NCBI RefSeq assembly: GCF_001423085.1
Contig: NZ_LMNU01000046.1
Coordinates: 1-64,000, forward strand
Direction of reading: 5' to 3'
DNA from: Methylobacterium sp. Leaf125
GTDB taxonomy: Bacteria; Pseudomonadota; Alphaproteobacteria; Rhizobiales; Beijerinckiaceae
DNA: 64,000 nt
Shown here: one piece after another, positions 54,100 through 63,253 of the stretch
Layout: the number at the start of each line of letters is the position of its first letter
Position numbering within the stretch: position 1 is the first letter of the stretch
Notes under the pieces: model-generated
The model's database searches: none
Seen by the model: the letters and a program-made list of their open reading frames with translations, nothing else
Told to the model about the DNA's origin: nothing
Translations under genes and position numbers: made by a program

Positions 54100-55161
54100 A
54101 TGTCCGACGAGGATCAGGAGAGCAAGACCGAAGCCGCCTCCGAGCGGAAGATCCGGGAGGCCGTCGAGAAGGGCGACGTCCCGTTCTCCCGGGAGGCCCC
54201 GATCTTCGCCTCCATCCTCGGCCTGCTCATCGTCCTCAGCTTCGTCGTGCGCGACGCGGTCACGCCCCTGCTGCAGTCGCTCGCGCCCTTCCTCGACCAT
54301 CCCCGCGACTTTGCCCTGGAGAACAACCAGGACGTCGCCCGGATTCTCGAAGGAACCGCGATGGCGGCCGCGCGCTTCCTGATCCCTGTGGTCCTGATCC
54401 TCGGACTCTGCGGCCTCGTCTCCGCCCTGATCCAGAACGTGCCGAGCCTCGTGGGCGAACGCATCCGTCCGCAATGGTCGCGCATCTCGCCGGCCGCGGG
54501 CTGGGGACGAATCTTCGGAAAATCGGGTCAGGTCGAGTTCCTGAAATCGGTCCTTAAATTTTTAGGCATCAGTCTCGTCTGCCTGCTGCTCCTGCGCTCG
54601 GAGGGCCGCAAAGCCGTGAGTGCCATGTTCGCCGACCCGAGCCAGATCCCGGATCTCATTCTCACCGTCTCGATCCGGCTGGTCTCGGTCGTCTGCATCG
54701 CCACCATCGTCATCGTGGCCATCGACCTGGTCTGGTCGCGCCTGCGCTGGCAGCGCTCGCTGCGGATGTCGAAGCAGGACCTCAAGGACGAGCACAAGCA
54801 GACCGAGGGCGATCCCCTGGTGAAGAGTCGCCTGCGCTCCCTGGCCCAGGACCGCTCCCGCAAGCGGATGCTTGCGAACGTGAAGCAGGCCACTGTGGTC
54901 ATCGCGAACCCGACGCACTACGCTATCGCACTCCGGTATGCGCGAGATGAGCAACCTGCGCCTCTCGTTCTCGCCAAGGGGAAGGACCTCGTGGCGCTCC
55001 GCATCAGAGAAATCGCCGAAGCGAACGGCATTGCGGTCGTGGAAGACAAGCCTCTCGCAAGGTCCCTGTACGACAGTGTCGAGGTGGACCAGATGATTCC
55101 CGCGGAGTTCTACAGCGCAGTGGCTCAGATCCTGTTCTTCCTGTTCTCGAAGGCTCGCTGA
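54100..55161 (+). CDS. flhB: flagellar export protein FlhB
   Basis: 353 residues with four membrane spans (about 30-210) and a C-terminal cytoplasmic domain with the autocleavage site NPTH in TVVIANPTHYAIALRY (about 270). Cleavage there, with FliK, switches export from rod and hook to filament proteins. N-terminus ESKTEAASERKIREAVEKGD is typical. The TGA of flhB shares its A with the ATG of the next gene. Confidence 0.96.
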   Translation: MSDEDQESKTEAASERKIREAVEKGDVPFSREAPIFASILGLLIVLSFVVRDAVTPLLQSLAPFLDHPRDFALENNQDVARILEGTAMAAARFLIPVVLILGLCGLVSALIQNVPSLVGERIRPQWSRISPAAGWGRIFGKSGQVEFLKSVLKFLGISLVCLLLLRSEGRKAVSAMFADPSQIPDLILTVSIRLVSVVCIATIVIVAIDLVWSRLRWQRSLRMSKQDLKDEHKQTEGDPLVKSRLRSLAQDRSRKRMLANVKQATVVIANPTHYAIALRYARDEQPAPLVLAKGKDLVALRIREIAEANGIAVVEDKPLARSLYDSVEVDQMIPAEFYSAVAQILFFLFSKAR

Positions 55162-55610
55162 TGACCGAAGCGTCCTCTTCCCCCGGAGCCCTCTCCGTGG
55201 ACGTCCCGGACGTGCTCGCCGATGCCGAGCGCGTGTTCGCCAACGCGATCCGGGACTTCATCGCCGAGCTGTGCCTCCTCGACGGCGGCATCCTGATCGG
55301 CTGGGTGCAGGCTGCCCGGCACGGGAACATCGCCGACCTCGTCGCCTCCTCCGCCGAGCCGTATTTCAAGGAAGCGACCATCGCCTACGCGGATGGGGCC
55401 GACGTCCGGTTCGACTGGGGCCGCTCGCTCACCGTGGTGCTCGACATGGAATTCGTCAGCGAACCCGTGACGGTGTTCTTCAAGCTCATCCTCGACGGCG
55501 TCTACGTCGGCGTCGCGATCCAGCGGATCCTGGCCGACCAAGGCCCGAGCTTCTGCCTCGACGGCTTCGAGACCGCCCTGGCCGAGGCCCGACTGACCCG
55601 CGCCGCCTGA
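55161..55610 (+). CDS. hypothetical protein at the end of the flagellar operon
   Basis: 149 residues, acidic, without signal peptide or membrane span. The first half is helical (VLADAERVFANAIRDFIAEL) and the middle holds beta strands (SLTVVLDMEFVSEPVTVFFK). The gene is coupled to flhB (TGATG), so it is very likely co-translated and flagellum-related. I do not recognise a family; a chaperone or export accessory is possible. Confidence 0.75.
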   Translation: MTEASSSPGALSVDVPDVLADAERVFANAIRDFIAELCLLDGGILIGWVQAARHGNIADLVASSAEPYFKEATIAYADGADVRFDWGRSLTVVLDMEFVSEPVTVFFKLILDGVYVGVAIQRILADQGPSFCLDGFETALAEARLTRAA

Positions 55611-55952
55611 GCGACGGCCGGGCGGACAGCCTGGTTCGACTCCGCAGAATCGACTCCGCAGAATCGACCCGGCAGGATCGAACGGGTCCGGCCGCGCCGC
55701 CCCTCACCCGCACCGCGACAGTTTGCCGACGCGCCGATCGCGCGATCACATCTGCGTGTGATCCGAACGTCATTGACGGCGCCGGCGATGCCCGACATTG
55801 CTGAATGATGGGCGACTCGATCAGTCGGGCTGGACTTGAGGAGTGAACTTGCGGAGTGAAGTGCAGGCTCCGCAACGACCCCTGATTGTTTCGCTTCCCG
55901 ACCGTAACCCAGCACACACCCTGACCGTCGCAAGATCATCCGGAGATTGCCG
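55611..55952. other. intergenic region upstream of ftcR
   Basis: 340 bases likely holding the ftcR promoter. Three 14-bp tandem repeats lie at 55636-55677. No gene is supported. Confidence 0.5.
55636..55677. repeat. three 14-bp tandem repeats
   Basis: TCGACTCCGCAGAA twice, then TCGACCCGGCAGGA, head to tail, about 275 bases before ftcR. Confidence 0.85.
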
Positions 55953-56636
55953 ATGTATGTCCTGGTCGACGAGCGGCCTTCGGTGAATTCCGGCTACAAG
56001 GCGAGCTTCGACCGCGAGGGCATCTCCTCCCTCGGCCTCGACCCGCAGGAATTCACCCACTGGTTCCAGTCCTCCTCCCGGGTCGACCGCGAGGCGATCC
56101 AGGGCTTCCTCCTGGGCGATTTCGAGGGCCGGGCGAAGTGCGCCACCCTGATCCGCAAGCTGTCGCGCGCGCCGATCATCGCCCTGAGCGACGTGCGCTC
56201 CCTCGACCAGACCCTGCAGCTCTTCGAGGCGGGCATCGACGACGTGCTGCCCAAGCCCGTCCATATCCGTGAGATCCTGGCACGCTCCGAGGCGATCTGG
56301 CGCCGGGTGAATGCCCAGGCGGGCCCGGTCCGCGAGGCGCCGCCCGAGCCCGAGCGCCTGAAGGTGCATTTCGACGGCCGCGACCCCGAGGTGGACGGCG
56401 AGGTGCTGCCCCTGCCGCGGCGCGAGCGCCACATCCTCGAGTGCCTGGTGCGCAACCGGGGCCGGCGGATGACCAAGTCGCAGATCTACAACATCGTCTA
56501 CGGCGTCTACAGCAACGGCGTCGAGGAGAGCGTCATCGAGGGCCACGTCAGCAAGCTGCGCAAGAAGCTCAGCCAGCGCCTCGGCTACGACCCGATCGAA
56601 GCCAAGCGCTTCATGGGCTACACCTTCGTCGGCTGA
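55953..56636 (+). CDS. ftcR: flagellar regulator FtcR
   Basis: 227 residues. The N-terminal receiver-like domain is unusual: MYVLVDERPSVNSGYKASFD lacks the normal acidic pocket, while PKPVHIREIL keeps the Lys. The winged-helix output (about 130-225) contains RRMTKSQIYNIVYG and VSKLRKKLSQR. FtcR is the OmpR-type activator of rhizobial and Brucella flagellar genes. ATG at 55953 gives the family start MYVLVDE; a TTG two codons earlier is possible. Confidence 0.93.
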   Translation: MYVLVDERPSVNSGYKASFDREGISSLGLDPQEFTHWFQSSSRVDREAIQGFLLGDFEGRAKCATLIRKLSRAPIIALSDVRSLDQTLQLFEAGIDDVLPKPVHIREILARSEAIWRRVNAQAGPVREAPPEPERLKVHFDGRDPEVDGEVLPLPRRERHILECLVRNRGRRMTKSQIYNIVYGVYSNGVEESVIEGHVSKLRKKLSQRLGYDPIEAKRFMGYTFVG

Positions 56637-56808
56637 GGCCGGCGCGGCGAGCGGCGGGCGCCTGAGCCGCGCGCATCAAGGGCACCCGCGCGACGCGGGT
56701 TTGCAACGCAACGGGCCCACCGCGGCGGATCCCGGGGGATCGCTCGATGAGCCCGTGTTCGACGACGTCAGCGAACGGACCGCAGGGTCCAGGCCGTCGG
56801 TCGCGGCT

Positions 56809-57057
56809 TCAGAAAGAACCGGTCGTCTCAACTTCGCTGCCGGCCTGCGCGCTCTGCGCGGCGGTGCCGGACTTCGCCGGAGCGACGGGCTGAGGCGTGG
56901 TGGTCAGGTCGCCGAGGCTGCGCACCTGCTGGGTGTCGCGCGCCTGCTCGCGGAACAGCGGGGGCGTCAGGTAGAGGGCCTCACCCGCCATGGCCGCGCC
57001 CGTGGCGAAGGTGGCGGAGGCGAGGACGGTCAAGGCGAAGAGGCGGGTCGCGCGCAT
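56809..57057 (-). CDS. small secreted hypothetical protein
   Basis: 82 residues with a signal peptide (LFALTVLASATFATGAAMAG) and a short polar mature part containing DTQQVRSLGDLTTTP. Start at the ATG at 57057, with GGAG upstream. No family recognised. Confidence 0.65.
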   Translation of the reverse strand: MRATRLFALTVLASATFATGAAMAGEALYLTPPLFREQARDTQQVRSLGDLTTTPQPVAPAKSGTAAQSAQAGSEVETTGSF

Positions 57058-57558
57058 CTGAAATCTCCGGTTTGGCTGGCAACGTGCCCGCCGTTGAGGA
57101 GATAGAACCACATTTTTGTGCGCTGCGACTTGCTGATTTTGCAACGCACCATAATGCGCGCCCCGAGAAGTCCAGCCACTATAGCGCATGCTCCAGAGGA
57201 GGGGTCACCGGGGATATGGGCCCGGAGCCATGTCATGGACGCATGGTCGTCAAATTGAGGAATTGGCCGGCCAAATTTAATTTTCGCGCGCATCAATTGT
57301 ATTTTGATGTTTGCCGGTGAGAAACAGCACACGCCCCGGCTTTACTCAGCATCCACCGCGTCTTGCGCCGCCCCGTGCTTGCATCGGGGGCCTCGAGCAC
57401 CGGCCGCTGATCTCGCGGCGCCTGCGCGGTGATTCAGCCGACAGGCACGGACGCATCGTCGGCCCCGAACGCCGATGGGCTGGAGAACTCGTTCACCATG
57501 TTGCCCCGCTCACACATCCGTGACGGTCTCAAGCGAGGACGACGGACGTTCCGCCTCT
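57058..57558. other. intergenic region, no gene seen
   Basis: 500 bases, AT-rich around 57240-57310 (AATTTAATTTTC, CAATTGTATTTTG), so promoters may lie here. The open frames look spurious. Confidence 0.5.
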
Positions 57559-57777
57559 ATGCGTATGTCCCAGTCGGCTCTCCCCGCGCTACATACCCTG
57601 GCCGTCCTGCCAGCCCGCGACGCAGATATGCTGCTGGGCTCCGCCGAGCGGCTGTACCTGGCCCAACCGGGTGAGGAACAGCGCAAGGCCTTGAGGCGCA
57701 TCGCCGTCTATCGCCGCGTCCTCGGCCTGCCGCCGTCGATGCAGCTGATGCAGGAGCGATGGGCCGCGTCCGCCTAG
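57559..57777 (+). CDS. small hypothetical protein
   Basis: 72 residues: LHTLAVLPARDADMLLGSAE, then a charged helix EEQRKALRRIAVYRRVLGLP and MQLMQERWAA. Helical and soluble; no family recognised. A second ATG two codons on is equally possible. Confidence 0.5.
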   Translation: MRMSQSALPALHTLAVLPARDADMLLGSAERLYLAQPGEEQRKALRRIAVYRRVLGLPPSMQLMQERWAASA

Positions 57778-57804
57778 CGGGCCGGCCGGGCCCGGGACGA
57801 GCGT

Positions 57805-58161
57805 TCAGGATCGTGCGGGCAGGGACGGCTCCGCGCCGGGCGCCGCGCGCGTCACGAGGGCCTCGGGACGCTTCACCTCGATCTCGATGAACGCGATCGG
57901 GTGGTCGGAGCCATTCATCACATCGTGCCGGATGCCGGCCGGGCGGCTATAGGCCTGTCCCGCCTCCAGCGCGCTGTCGGTGACCCGGTCGCCGTCATGC
58001 ACCCTGAGGGTTCCGGCCACCAGCATCACGACGAAGTAGGGCCAGCCGTGCTCGTGCCAGCCGGTGACCGCGCCGGGGGCGAAATCCCAGCGCGTGATGC
58101 GCAGGGTCGCGTCGTCCTGCTGGAGGGTGGCGACCGCCGGGATGGTACAGACAAAGGCCAT
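57805..58161 (-). CDS. cupin-domain protein
   Basis: 118 residues forming one small cupin barrel: GAVTGWHEHGWPYFVVMLVA supplies two metal-binding His, and YSRPAGIRHDVMNGSD the third. Small cupins of this kind are dioxygenases, isomerases or sensors; the substrate cannot be told. GGAAGG precedes the ATG at 58161. Confidence 0.82.
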   Translation of the reverse strand: MAFVCTIPAVATLQQDDATLRITRWDFAPGAVTGWHEHGWPYFVVMLVAGTLRVHDGDRVTDSALEAGQAYSRPAGIRHDVMNGSDHPIAFIEIEVKRPEALVTRAAPGAEPSLPARS

Positions 58162-58303
58162 TCGGGTTCCTTCCTGAACCGGGGCGCTCGCAAAGTCGGA
58201 GCCACTTCGCAGGGCCGGAGCCCGTCCGGCCCCCCGGGTCTCGGACAGGTCGCCAGGGACGATCCGGCGGCGTTCGCGAGCGCGCGCGACCGTCAGCAGC
58301 GGC

Positions 58304-58942
58304 CTACTGGCAGAAGCTGCGCGCGGCCGGCGTCCAGGCGCCGAAGCCCGTGGCCACCATGTTGGTGATGACCCGGCAGACATACTGCTTCTGGGCCGGA
58401 TTGTTGTTCGGACCCGCATGATAGCGCGCCACCGCCAGGGTCCAGCTGCCCTCGCGCGCCTTCAGCTGCTTCAGGAACAGGGTCGCGTACTCGACGTTCT
58501 GGCGCGGGTCGATCATCGCCTCCAGGCTGGTGAACTTCTCGCGGTGATAATGATGGTTGATCTGCATGCAGCCGAGGTCGACGAGCTTGATCCCGCCCGC
58601 CCGCGCCTGGGCGAGCTGGCTCATCACGTCGGCGGCGCTGGTGCCGAAATAGGCCCGGCCCTGGATGTTCATGGCGTAGGGCTGCAGCGAGCCGCGCTTG
58701 CCGCTCTCCGTGAGGCCGACGGCGTAGAGGACGCCGAGCGGAACGCCGTGCTTGGCCGAGGCCCCCGCCATCTCGCGCTCGCAGATATTGGCCGAGGCCG
58801 GCAGCGCCGCGGCCTTTCCCGGCACCGGGGGGGCGCTGTTGGCCAGGGCCGCGCCCGGTCCGGGCACGGCCAGCCCGGGGATGCCCAGGCCGGGGTTAGA
58901 GGTAAACGCCGCTGCGATCAGGGCTGCTCGAAACGCTCTCAT
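58304..58942 (-). CDS. lytic transglycosylase (SLT) of the flagellar locus
   Basis: 212 residues with an N-terminal signal peptide and a lysozyme-like SLT domain: AVGLTESGKRG carries the catalytic Glu (about 78), with LVDLGCMQINHHYHREKF and VARYHAGPNNNP. It cuts peptidoglycan, probably to let the rod pass through the wall, as the last gene of the fliF-fliK operon. Its first 47 bases overlap the end of fliK in another frame. Confidence 0.88.
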   Translation of the reverse strand: MRAFRAALIAAAFTSNPGLGIPGLAVPGPGAALANSAPPVPGKAAALPASANICEREMAGASAKHGVPLGVLYAVGLTESGKRGSLQPYAMNIQGRAYFGTSAADVMSQLAQARAGGIKLVDLGCMQINHHYHREKFTSLEAMIDPRQNVEYATLFLKQLKAREGSWTLAVARYHAGPNNNPAQKQYVCRVITNMVATGFGAWTPAARSFCQ

Positions 58943-60596
58943 GCATCCGCTCGTGGAGGTCGGAGGCGGCCGGATCGCCGCCCGGGGAGGACCGGCGCCC
59001 GGCCTGGTCCTGGGTGGGGCGGCCCTGGTTCGTGCCGGACTCGCCCTGGCCCGGGAAGCCCTGTGCGCCCTGTCCCTGTTGCGAGCCTGGATTCCCCGAT
59101 GCGCCCCGGCTCTCGGCCGCGGCCGACGTGACGGTGACGGTGACGCTCTCGGGCCGGTAGCCGCCCTGGCGCAGGAGGTCGTTGAGGACCTCGCCGCCCT
59201 CGCGGAGCAGGCGCGCCGAATCCTCGCGGCTGGCCTGCAGGTTCATCTCGAGTTGCCCGTCGCGCAGGCGCATCCGCACCAGCACGGTGCCGAGATCCGC
59301 CGGATGAAGCTGCAGCGTGAGGAGCTTCAGGGGTCCCTCCCCGGCCGGAGCTCCGGGCAACGCGCCGGGGACGACCCCGGCCGGTCCACGCGGCAGTTCC
59401 GCCAGGACGGCCGCGGCCACCTGCTGGGCCGGCGCGGCGGCCGGGCCGGACAGGGCCCCGGCCGGCAGGGACGGGGTGGTGGACAGGCTCGCTTCGGCTG
59501 CGCCCGGGAGGGCCGGCTCGAGACCGCCGCGGGCCGCGCGCGCGGCCGCGGTGCCGGCCTCGACGGACGCCGCGACCGGTTCGACGCGCAGGATCGGCGA
59601 CGGCGTCGCGGCGGGCCGTTCGGCCGCGACCGGTCCCTCGCTGCCACGGACCGGATCGCGCCTGGGCACCGCGCCGTCGCCCGCGGGCGACCCAGGTGCG
59701 CGCGGGGGAGTGGCAGAGGCAGCGGCTGCAGCAGCCGTGGCCGAAGCGGAGGCGAGCGCGACCGGTGCCGGAGCCGGAGCCGCGAGGGACGGCGGCGGCG
59801 CGGCGGGCTGTTCCGGAGGGACTGGAACGCCCGATGCGGGCGGGCTCGCCGGGCCGGCCGACGGCAGGGCCGGCATCGGGAGGATGGGACCCGGCCCCGG
59901 GCCGACCGCAGCGGCGGCTCCGCCGGGGGCCTGGCCCCCCGCGGCATCGGGCAGGAGGGCCGCGGCAGTCGGCAGGCCGGACGCACCCGGCGCCGGGACG
60001 ACCGCCGGCGATCCGCCGACGAGGCTCGGGAGCACCGGCGCGAAGTGGGTCTCGCGCTGGAGCACGGCGATCCGAGGCCGCGCCTCGGCGCTCGCGCCCT
60101 GCGGCACGAGGCCGGCCGCGCGCGTATCCGTTCCGGCGAGCAGGTTCGGCCCGGCCAGCGGGTCCGTCCCGGCCAGCAGGTCCGTCCCGACCAAGCCGTC
60201 GGCTCCCGCGGGCGGGGTCGCCGGTCCGGCGGTCACGGCCTGCCCCGGGGCCTGAGCCGGCAGGGCGCGGGCGACCAGGGTCTCGAGGGAGATCGCCCGC
60301 GGCTTCGGGGCCGGGGCGCCGGCGGGGACGGCCGTCGGAACCACGAGGGCGAGCAGGGCCAGGGGATCCGTCTCCTCGCCGGACGGTGCCGGGGCGGCCT
60401 CGTCGTCGCGGCGGCGTCCCGGACGGTCGGGCTCGGGCGTGGTCATCGCGTCGGCGTTGCGTCCACCCGCGAGAGCGCCGAGCACGGCCCCGAAGGCGTC
60501 GCGGCTCGCCTCCGGCGTCTCCGCGCCCGCGCTGCGGGGGCCAGGCGCGTCCGGCAGAGCGCGGGGACCGGGAGAGGTGGCACCGAGGGTATTCAA
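58896..60596 (-). CDS. fliK: flagellar hook-length control protein FliK
   Basis: 566 residues. The first 430 are Ala/Pro/Gly-rich and variable, as usual for a molecular ruler, with short degenerate repeats (DLLAGTDPLAG PNLLAGTD). The C-terminal Flg_hook domain is clear: LTLQLHPADLGTVLVRMRLR (about 432-451) and GQLEMNLQASREDSARLL. It measures the hook and signals FlhB. The start is TTG, sharing TTGA with the stop of motC. Confidence 0.88.
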   Translation of the reverse strand: MNTLGATSPGPRALPDAPGPRSAGAETPEASRDAFGAVLGALAGGRNADAMTTPEPDRPGRRRDDEAAPAPSGEETDPLALLALVVPTAVPAGAPAPKPRAISLETLVARALPAQAPGQAVTAGPATPPAGADGLVGTDLLAGTDPLAGPNLLAGTDTRAAGLVPQGASAEARPRIAVLQRETHFAPVLPSLVGGSPAVVPAPGASGLPTAAALLPDAAGGQAPGGAAAAVGPGPGPILPMPALPSAGPASPPASGVPVPPEQPAAPPPSLAAPAPAPVALASASATAAAAAASATPPRAPGSPAGDGAVPRRDPVRGSEGPVAAERPAATPSPILRVEPVAASVEAGTAAARAARGGLEPALPGAAEASLSTTPSLPAGALSGPAAAPAQQVAAAVLAELPRGPAGVVPGALPGAPAGEGPLKLLTLQLHPADLGTVLVRMRLRDGQLEMNLQASREDSARLLREGGEVLNDLLRQGGYRPESVTVTVTSAAAESRGASGNPGSQQGQGAQGFPGQGESGTNQGRPTQDQAGRRSSPGGDPAASDLHERMHESVSSSPDRSGVYL

Positions 60597-61867
60597 CGCT
60601 CGCTCCTGCGCATGATCTCGTCGATGCGCCCGATGGCGTCCTGCGCCCGGGCGATGGATGGCGCGACCGGCAGGACGCGGGGACCCGTCGGTTCCGCCCG
60701 GACCGGCATCGGGGCGGGCGGCCCGGCCCGGATCTCCCGTGCGGTCGAGAGCGCGGCGTCCAGGAGGTCGCGGTCGGCCGCGTCCAGCACGGCGCGGTCG
60801 GTCATCCGCAGGGTTTCGACGGAGTCGTCGAAGCGCCCCTCCACGACGAGGAGGGCCGCCGCCCGGTAGAGGCGCGCGCGCACCATCTCCGGCGAGCCGG
60901 ATTCCGCCAGGGTGACGCCGCGCTCGGCGGAGAACACCGCCGTGGTGGTCTTGCCCTGATCGAGGGCGGCCCGGGCCAGGAGGAGGTAGAGTTCCCGCCG
61001 CCCCTCGAGCTCGATCTCGTCGAGCATGGCCTGGAGGCGGGCGAAGCGGACGTCGTCGCCGGCGAAGTCGAGGCGGGTGAGCGCGGCGGCGAAGCGCTGG
61101 CGGAAGTTGCCGGCATAGACCGAGTGGCGGAAGCGCCGCAGGTACTGCACCGCCAGGGTCTCGAATTTCACCAGGTCGTTGGCCTGGGCCAGCACGAAGA
61201 TCTCGCGGCGCAGCGCCCCCTCCTCCACCAGGGTCCCGGGGGCGAGCAGGCGCGCGAGGTCGAGGAGCCGGATCGACTGGGTGGGGTCGTCCCGCACCAC
61301 CAGGGCGGATTGCGCCAGGGCGAGCTGCGCGCCGAGGCTCACCGGAACCACGAGCGGGTCGATCTTCACGAGGAGGGCGCGGGCCTCCTTCTCGCGTCCC
61401 TCGAGATAGGCGAGCGCGCCGAACACCACCGGCCGCTCGGCCTCCGGCACCTTGCCCGACGCGACGAGGTGGCGCAGCAGCGCCGGCCCGCCGCCGCCGA
61501 GCCCGAAGGTCACCGCGGCGTGCACGCTGACGGGGTCGGCCCAGACCTCGGGATCGAGGCCGACCATGCGCGATTCCGCCAGGGACAGGAAGGCGCGCTG
61601 GCCGTGATGGGCCTGGGCCGAGCCCTGGGCGATCCGGTCCTGGAGCAGCTGCAGCGTGCGCACCAGCTCCACCGGAACCGGGCGCGGGGCCACCGGCAGG
61701 GGCTCGATCGGGGCGGCCGGGGCGGCGCCGTGCCCGCCTCCCTGATCGCCACCCGCGCCATGATCGCCCCCGCCGTGGGACTCCGCCCCCCAGGCGGCCG
61801 GGACGAAGCCCAGGCCGGCGAGCAGGAGGCAGGCGATCCGCGCGCGGCGCAGCCCGGCGGCCCGCAT
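60593..61867 (-). CDS. motC: flagellar motor protein MotC
   Basis: 424 residues with a signal peptide (IACLLLAGLGFVPAAWGAE), then a His/Gly-rich stretch and an all-helical periplasmic domain (LQLLQDRIAQGSAQAHHGQR; LAQANDLVKFETLAVQYLRR). MotC is special to rhizobial-type flagella, where it works with MotB in the periplasm to hold the stator. It overlaps motB by one base (TGATG) and fliK by four. Confidence 0.9.
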   Translation of the reverse strand: MRAAGLRRARIACLLLAGLGFVPAAWGAESHGGGDHGAGGDQGGGHGAAPAAPIEPLPVAPRPVPVELVRTLQLLQDRIAQGSAQAHHGQRAFLSLAESRMVGLDPEVWADPVSVHAAVTFGLGGGGPALLRHLVASGKVPEAERPVVFGALAYLEGREKEARALLVKIDPLVVPVSLGAQLALAQSALVVRDDPTQSIRLLDLARLLAPGTLVEEGALRREIFVLAQANDLVKFETLAVQYLRRFRHSVYAGNFRQRFAAALTRLDFAGDDVRFARLQAMLDEIELEGRRELYLLLARAALDQGKTTTAVFSAERGVTLAESGSPEMVRARLYRAAALLVVEGRFDDSVETLRMTDRAVLDAADRDLLDAALSTAREIRAGPPAPMPVRAEPTGPRVLPVAPSIARAQDAIGRIDEIMRRSER

Positions 61868-63249
61868 CACTCGGGCCGCGCCCGCAGCAGGATCTCGATG
61901 CGCCGGTTCTCGGCCGCCTTCGGATCGGCGGGATTGCGCGGCTGACGGTCGGCATAGCCCTCGATGCGTTCCAGGCGCGCATCGGGCACGCCGCCGCGCA
62001 CCAGCATGTAGGAGGCCATCTGCGCCCGGGCCGAGGACAGCCGCCAGTTGTCGTAGACCTCGGAGCGGAAGGGGCGCGCATCGGTGTGGCCGCGCACGAC
62101 GATCCGGCCGGGCCGGTCCTTGAGGATGCGGGCGACCTGCTCCAGGGCCCGCACCACCTTGGCCTGCGGCTCGGCCGAGCCGACGCTGAACATCGCGAAG
62201 TTCACCTCGTCGGTGAGGCTGATGAGGATGCCCTCGCCGGTGCGGCGGACCTCCATGTGGGGCGCCGGAGCGCCGCCCTGCGTCGGCAGGGCCTTGGCGA
62301 TCTCGGCCTTGATCTCGGCCATCGTCGCGGTCTCGGCGGCATCGGCCGCCTGCCGGGCCGCATCCGCGGATTTGGCCTCGGCGGATCTGGCTCCCGCCGG
62401 CACCGTCTCGACGGCAGCCTTGTCGGCGGCGGACTTGTCGACGGCGGACTTGTCGGCGGCGGATCTGGCCTCCGCCTTCGCGTCCCTGGGCGCTTCGGCC
62501 TTGGCGAGCAGGGCCATCACCTTGGCGTCGGCCTCGCCCGGCAGGGCCGAGGCGACCTTGATCGCCGCGGGCTTCGCCCCGGGGGCGGCCGCGCGCACGT
62601 CGGGGCGGGTTTCCTGCGGCAGGGGCGTCACCGTGCCGGTGGACCCGGCCTGCTCGGTGCGCGTCTTGGCGAGCGGCGCCACCTGCCAGTAGAGCGGATC
62701 GAAGGGATCGCGGGCCGCCTCGCCGCCCTTGATGCCGGGCTCGCCGGTCTCGGTCACCACCGCGTCGGCCGAGGCCGTCTCCGGGCCGGGTTCGAGCTCG
62801 GCGGCGAGCTTGGCCAGGACCGCGTAGGGATCCTGGAACAGGGCCGCCTCGCGGGCACGGCTGCCCGGCGGGCCGGACGCGCCCTTGCCGTCGGTCTTGG
62901 CGTCCGACTTGGCGTCGGATTTCCCGCCCTTGCCCTCGGCGCTGCTGTCGCCGGTGCCGCCGTCGGGCTTGCCTTCTTCGGGCGTGGGCTCGCCGGGCTT
63001 GTTCTGGGGATCGCGCAGGCCCTTGCGATCGAAGCTCACGTCGGCGAGCTTCACCGGGTTGAAGTACTCGGCGATGGCCGACTTCGTCTCCTTGGTGGTG
63101 GAGCCGATCAGCCACAGCACCAGGAACAGCGCCATCATGGCGGTCATGAAGTCGGCGAGCGCGATCTTCCAGGCGCCGCCGTGGTGACCGTCCTCGTGGT
63201 CGCCGTGGCGCTTGATGATGATGATCTCGTGGTGGCCCTCGTCCGCCAT
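61867..63249 (-). CDS. motB: flagellar stator protein MotB
   Basis: 460 residues. One N-terminal membrane span (KIALADFMTAMMALFLVLWL) includes the proton-binding Asp at about residue 33. The periplasmic linker is very long (about 65-310) and Ala/Lys/Asp-rich, with repeats such as SAADKSAVDKSAADK and SDAKSDAKTDGK. The OmpA-like domain (about 335-455, VRGHTDARPFRS and NRRIEILLR) binds peptidoglycan. The long linker is typical of rhizobial MotB. Confidence 0.95.
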   Translation of the reverse strand: MADEGHHEIIIIKRHGDHEDGHHGGAWKIALADFMTAMMALFLVLWLIGSTTKETKSAIAEYFNPVKLADVSFDRKGLRDPQNKPGEPTPEEGKPDGGTGDSSAEGKGGKSDAKSDAKTDGKGASGPPGSRAREAALFQDPYAVLAKLAAELEPGPETASADAVVTETGEPGIKGGEAARDPFDPLYWQVAPLAKTRTEQAGSTGTVTPLPQETRPDVRAAAPGAKPAAIKVASALPGEADAKVMALLAKAEAPRDAKAEARSAADKSAVDKSAADKAAVETVPAGARSAEAKSADAARQAADAAETATMAEIKAEIAKALPTQGGAPAPHMEVRRTGEGILISLTDEVNFAMFSVGSAEPQAKVVRALEQVARILKDRPGRIVVRGHTDARPFRSEVYDNWRLSSARAQMASYMLVRGGVPDARLERIEGYADRQPRNPADPKAAENRRIEILLRARPE

Positions 63250-63253
63250 CGGG

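Noticed and set aside
58896..62081. A single 1061-codon frame including FliK
   Set aside because: The first half is out-of-frame motC and motB sequence; the TTG at 60596, overlapping the motC stop, is the better start.
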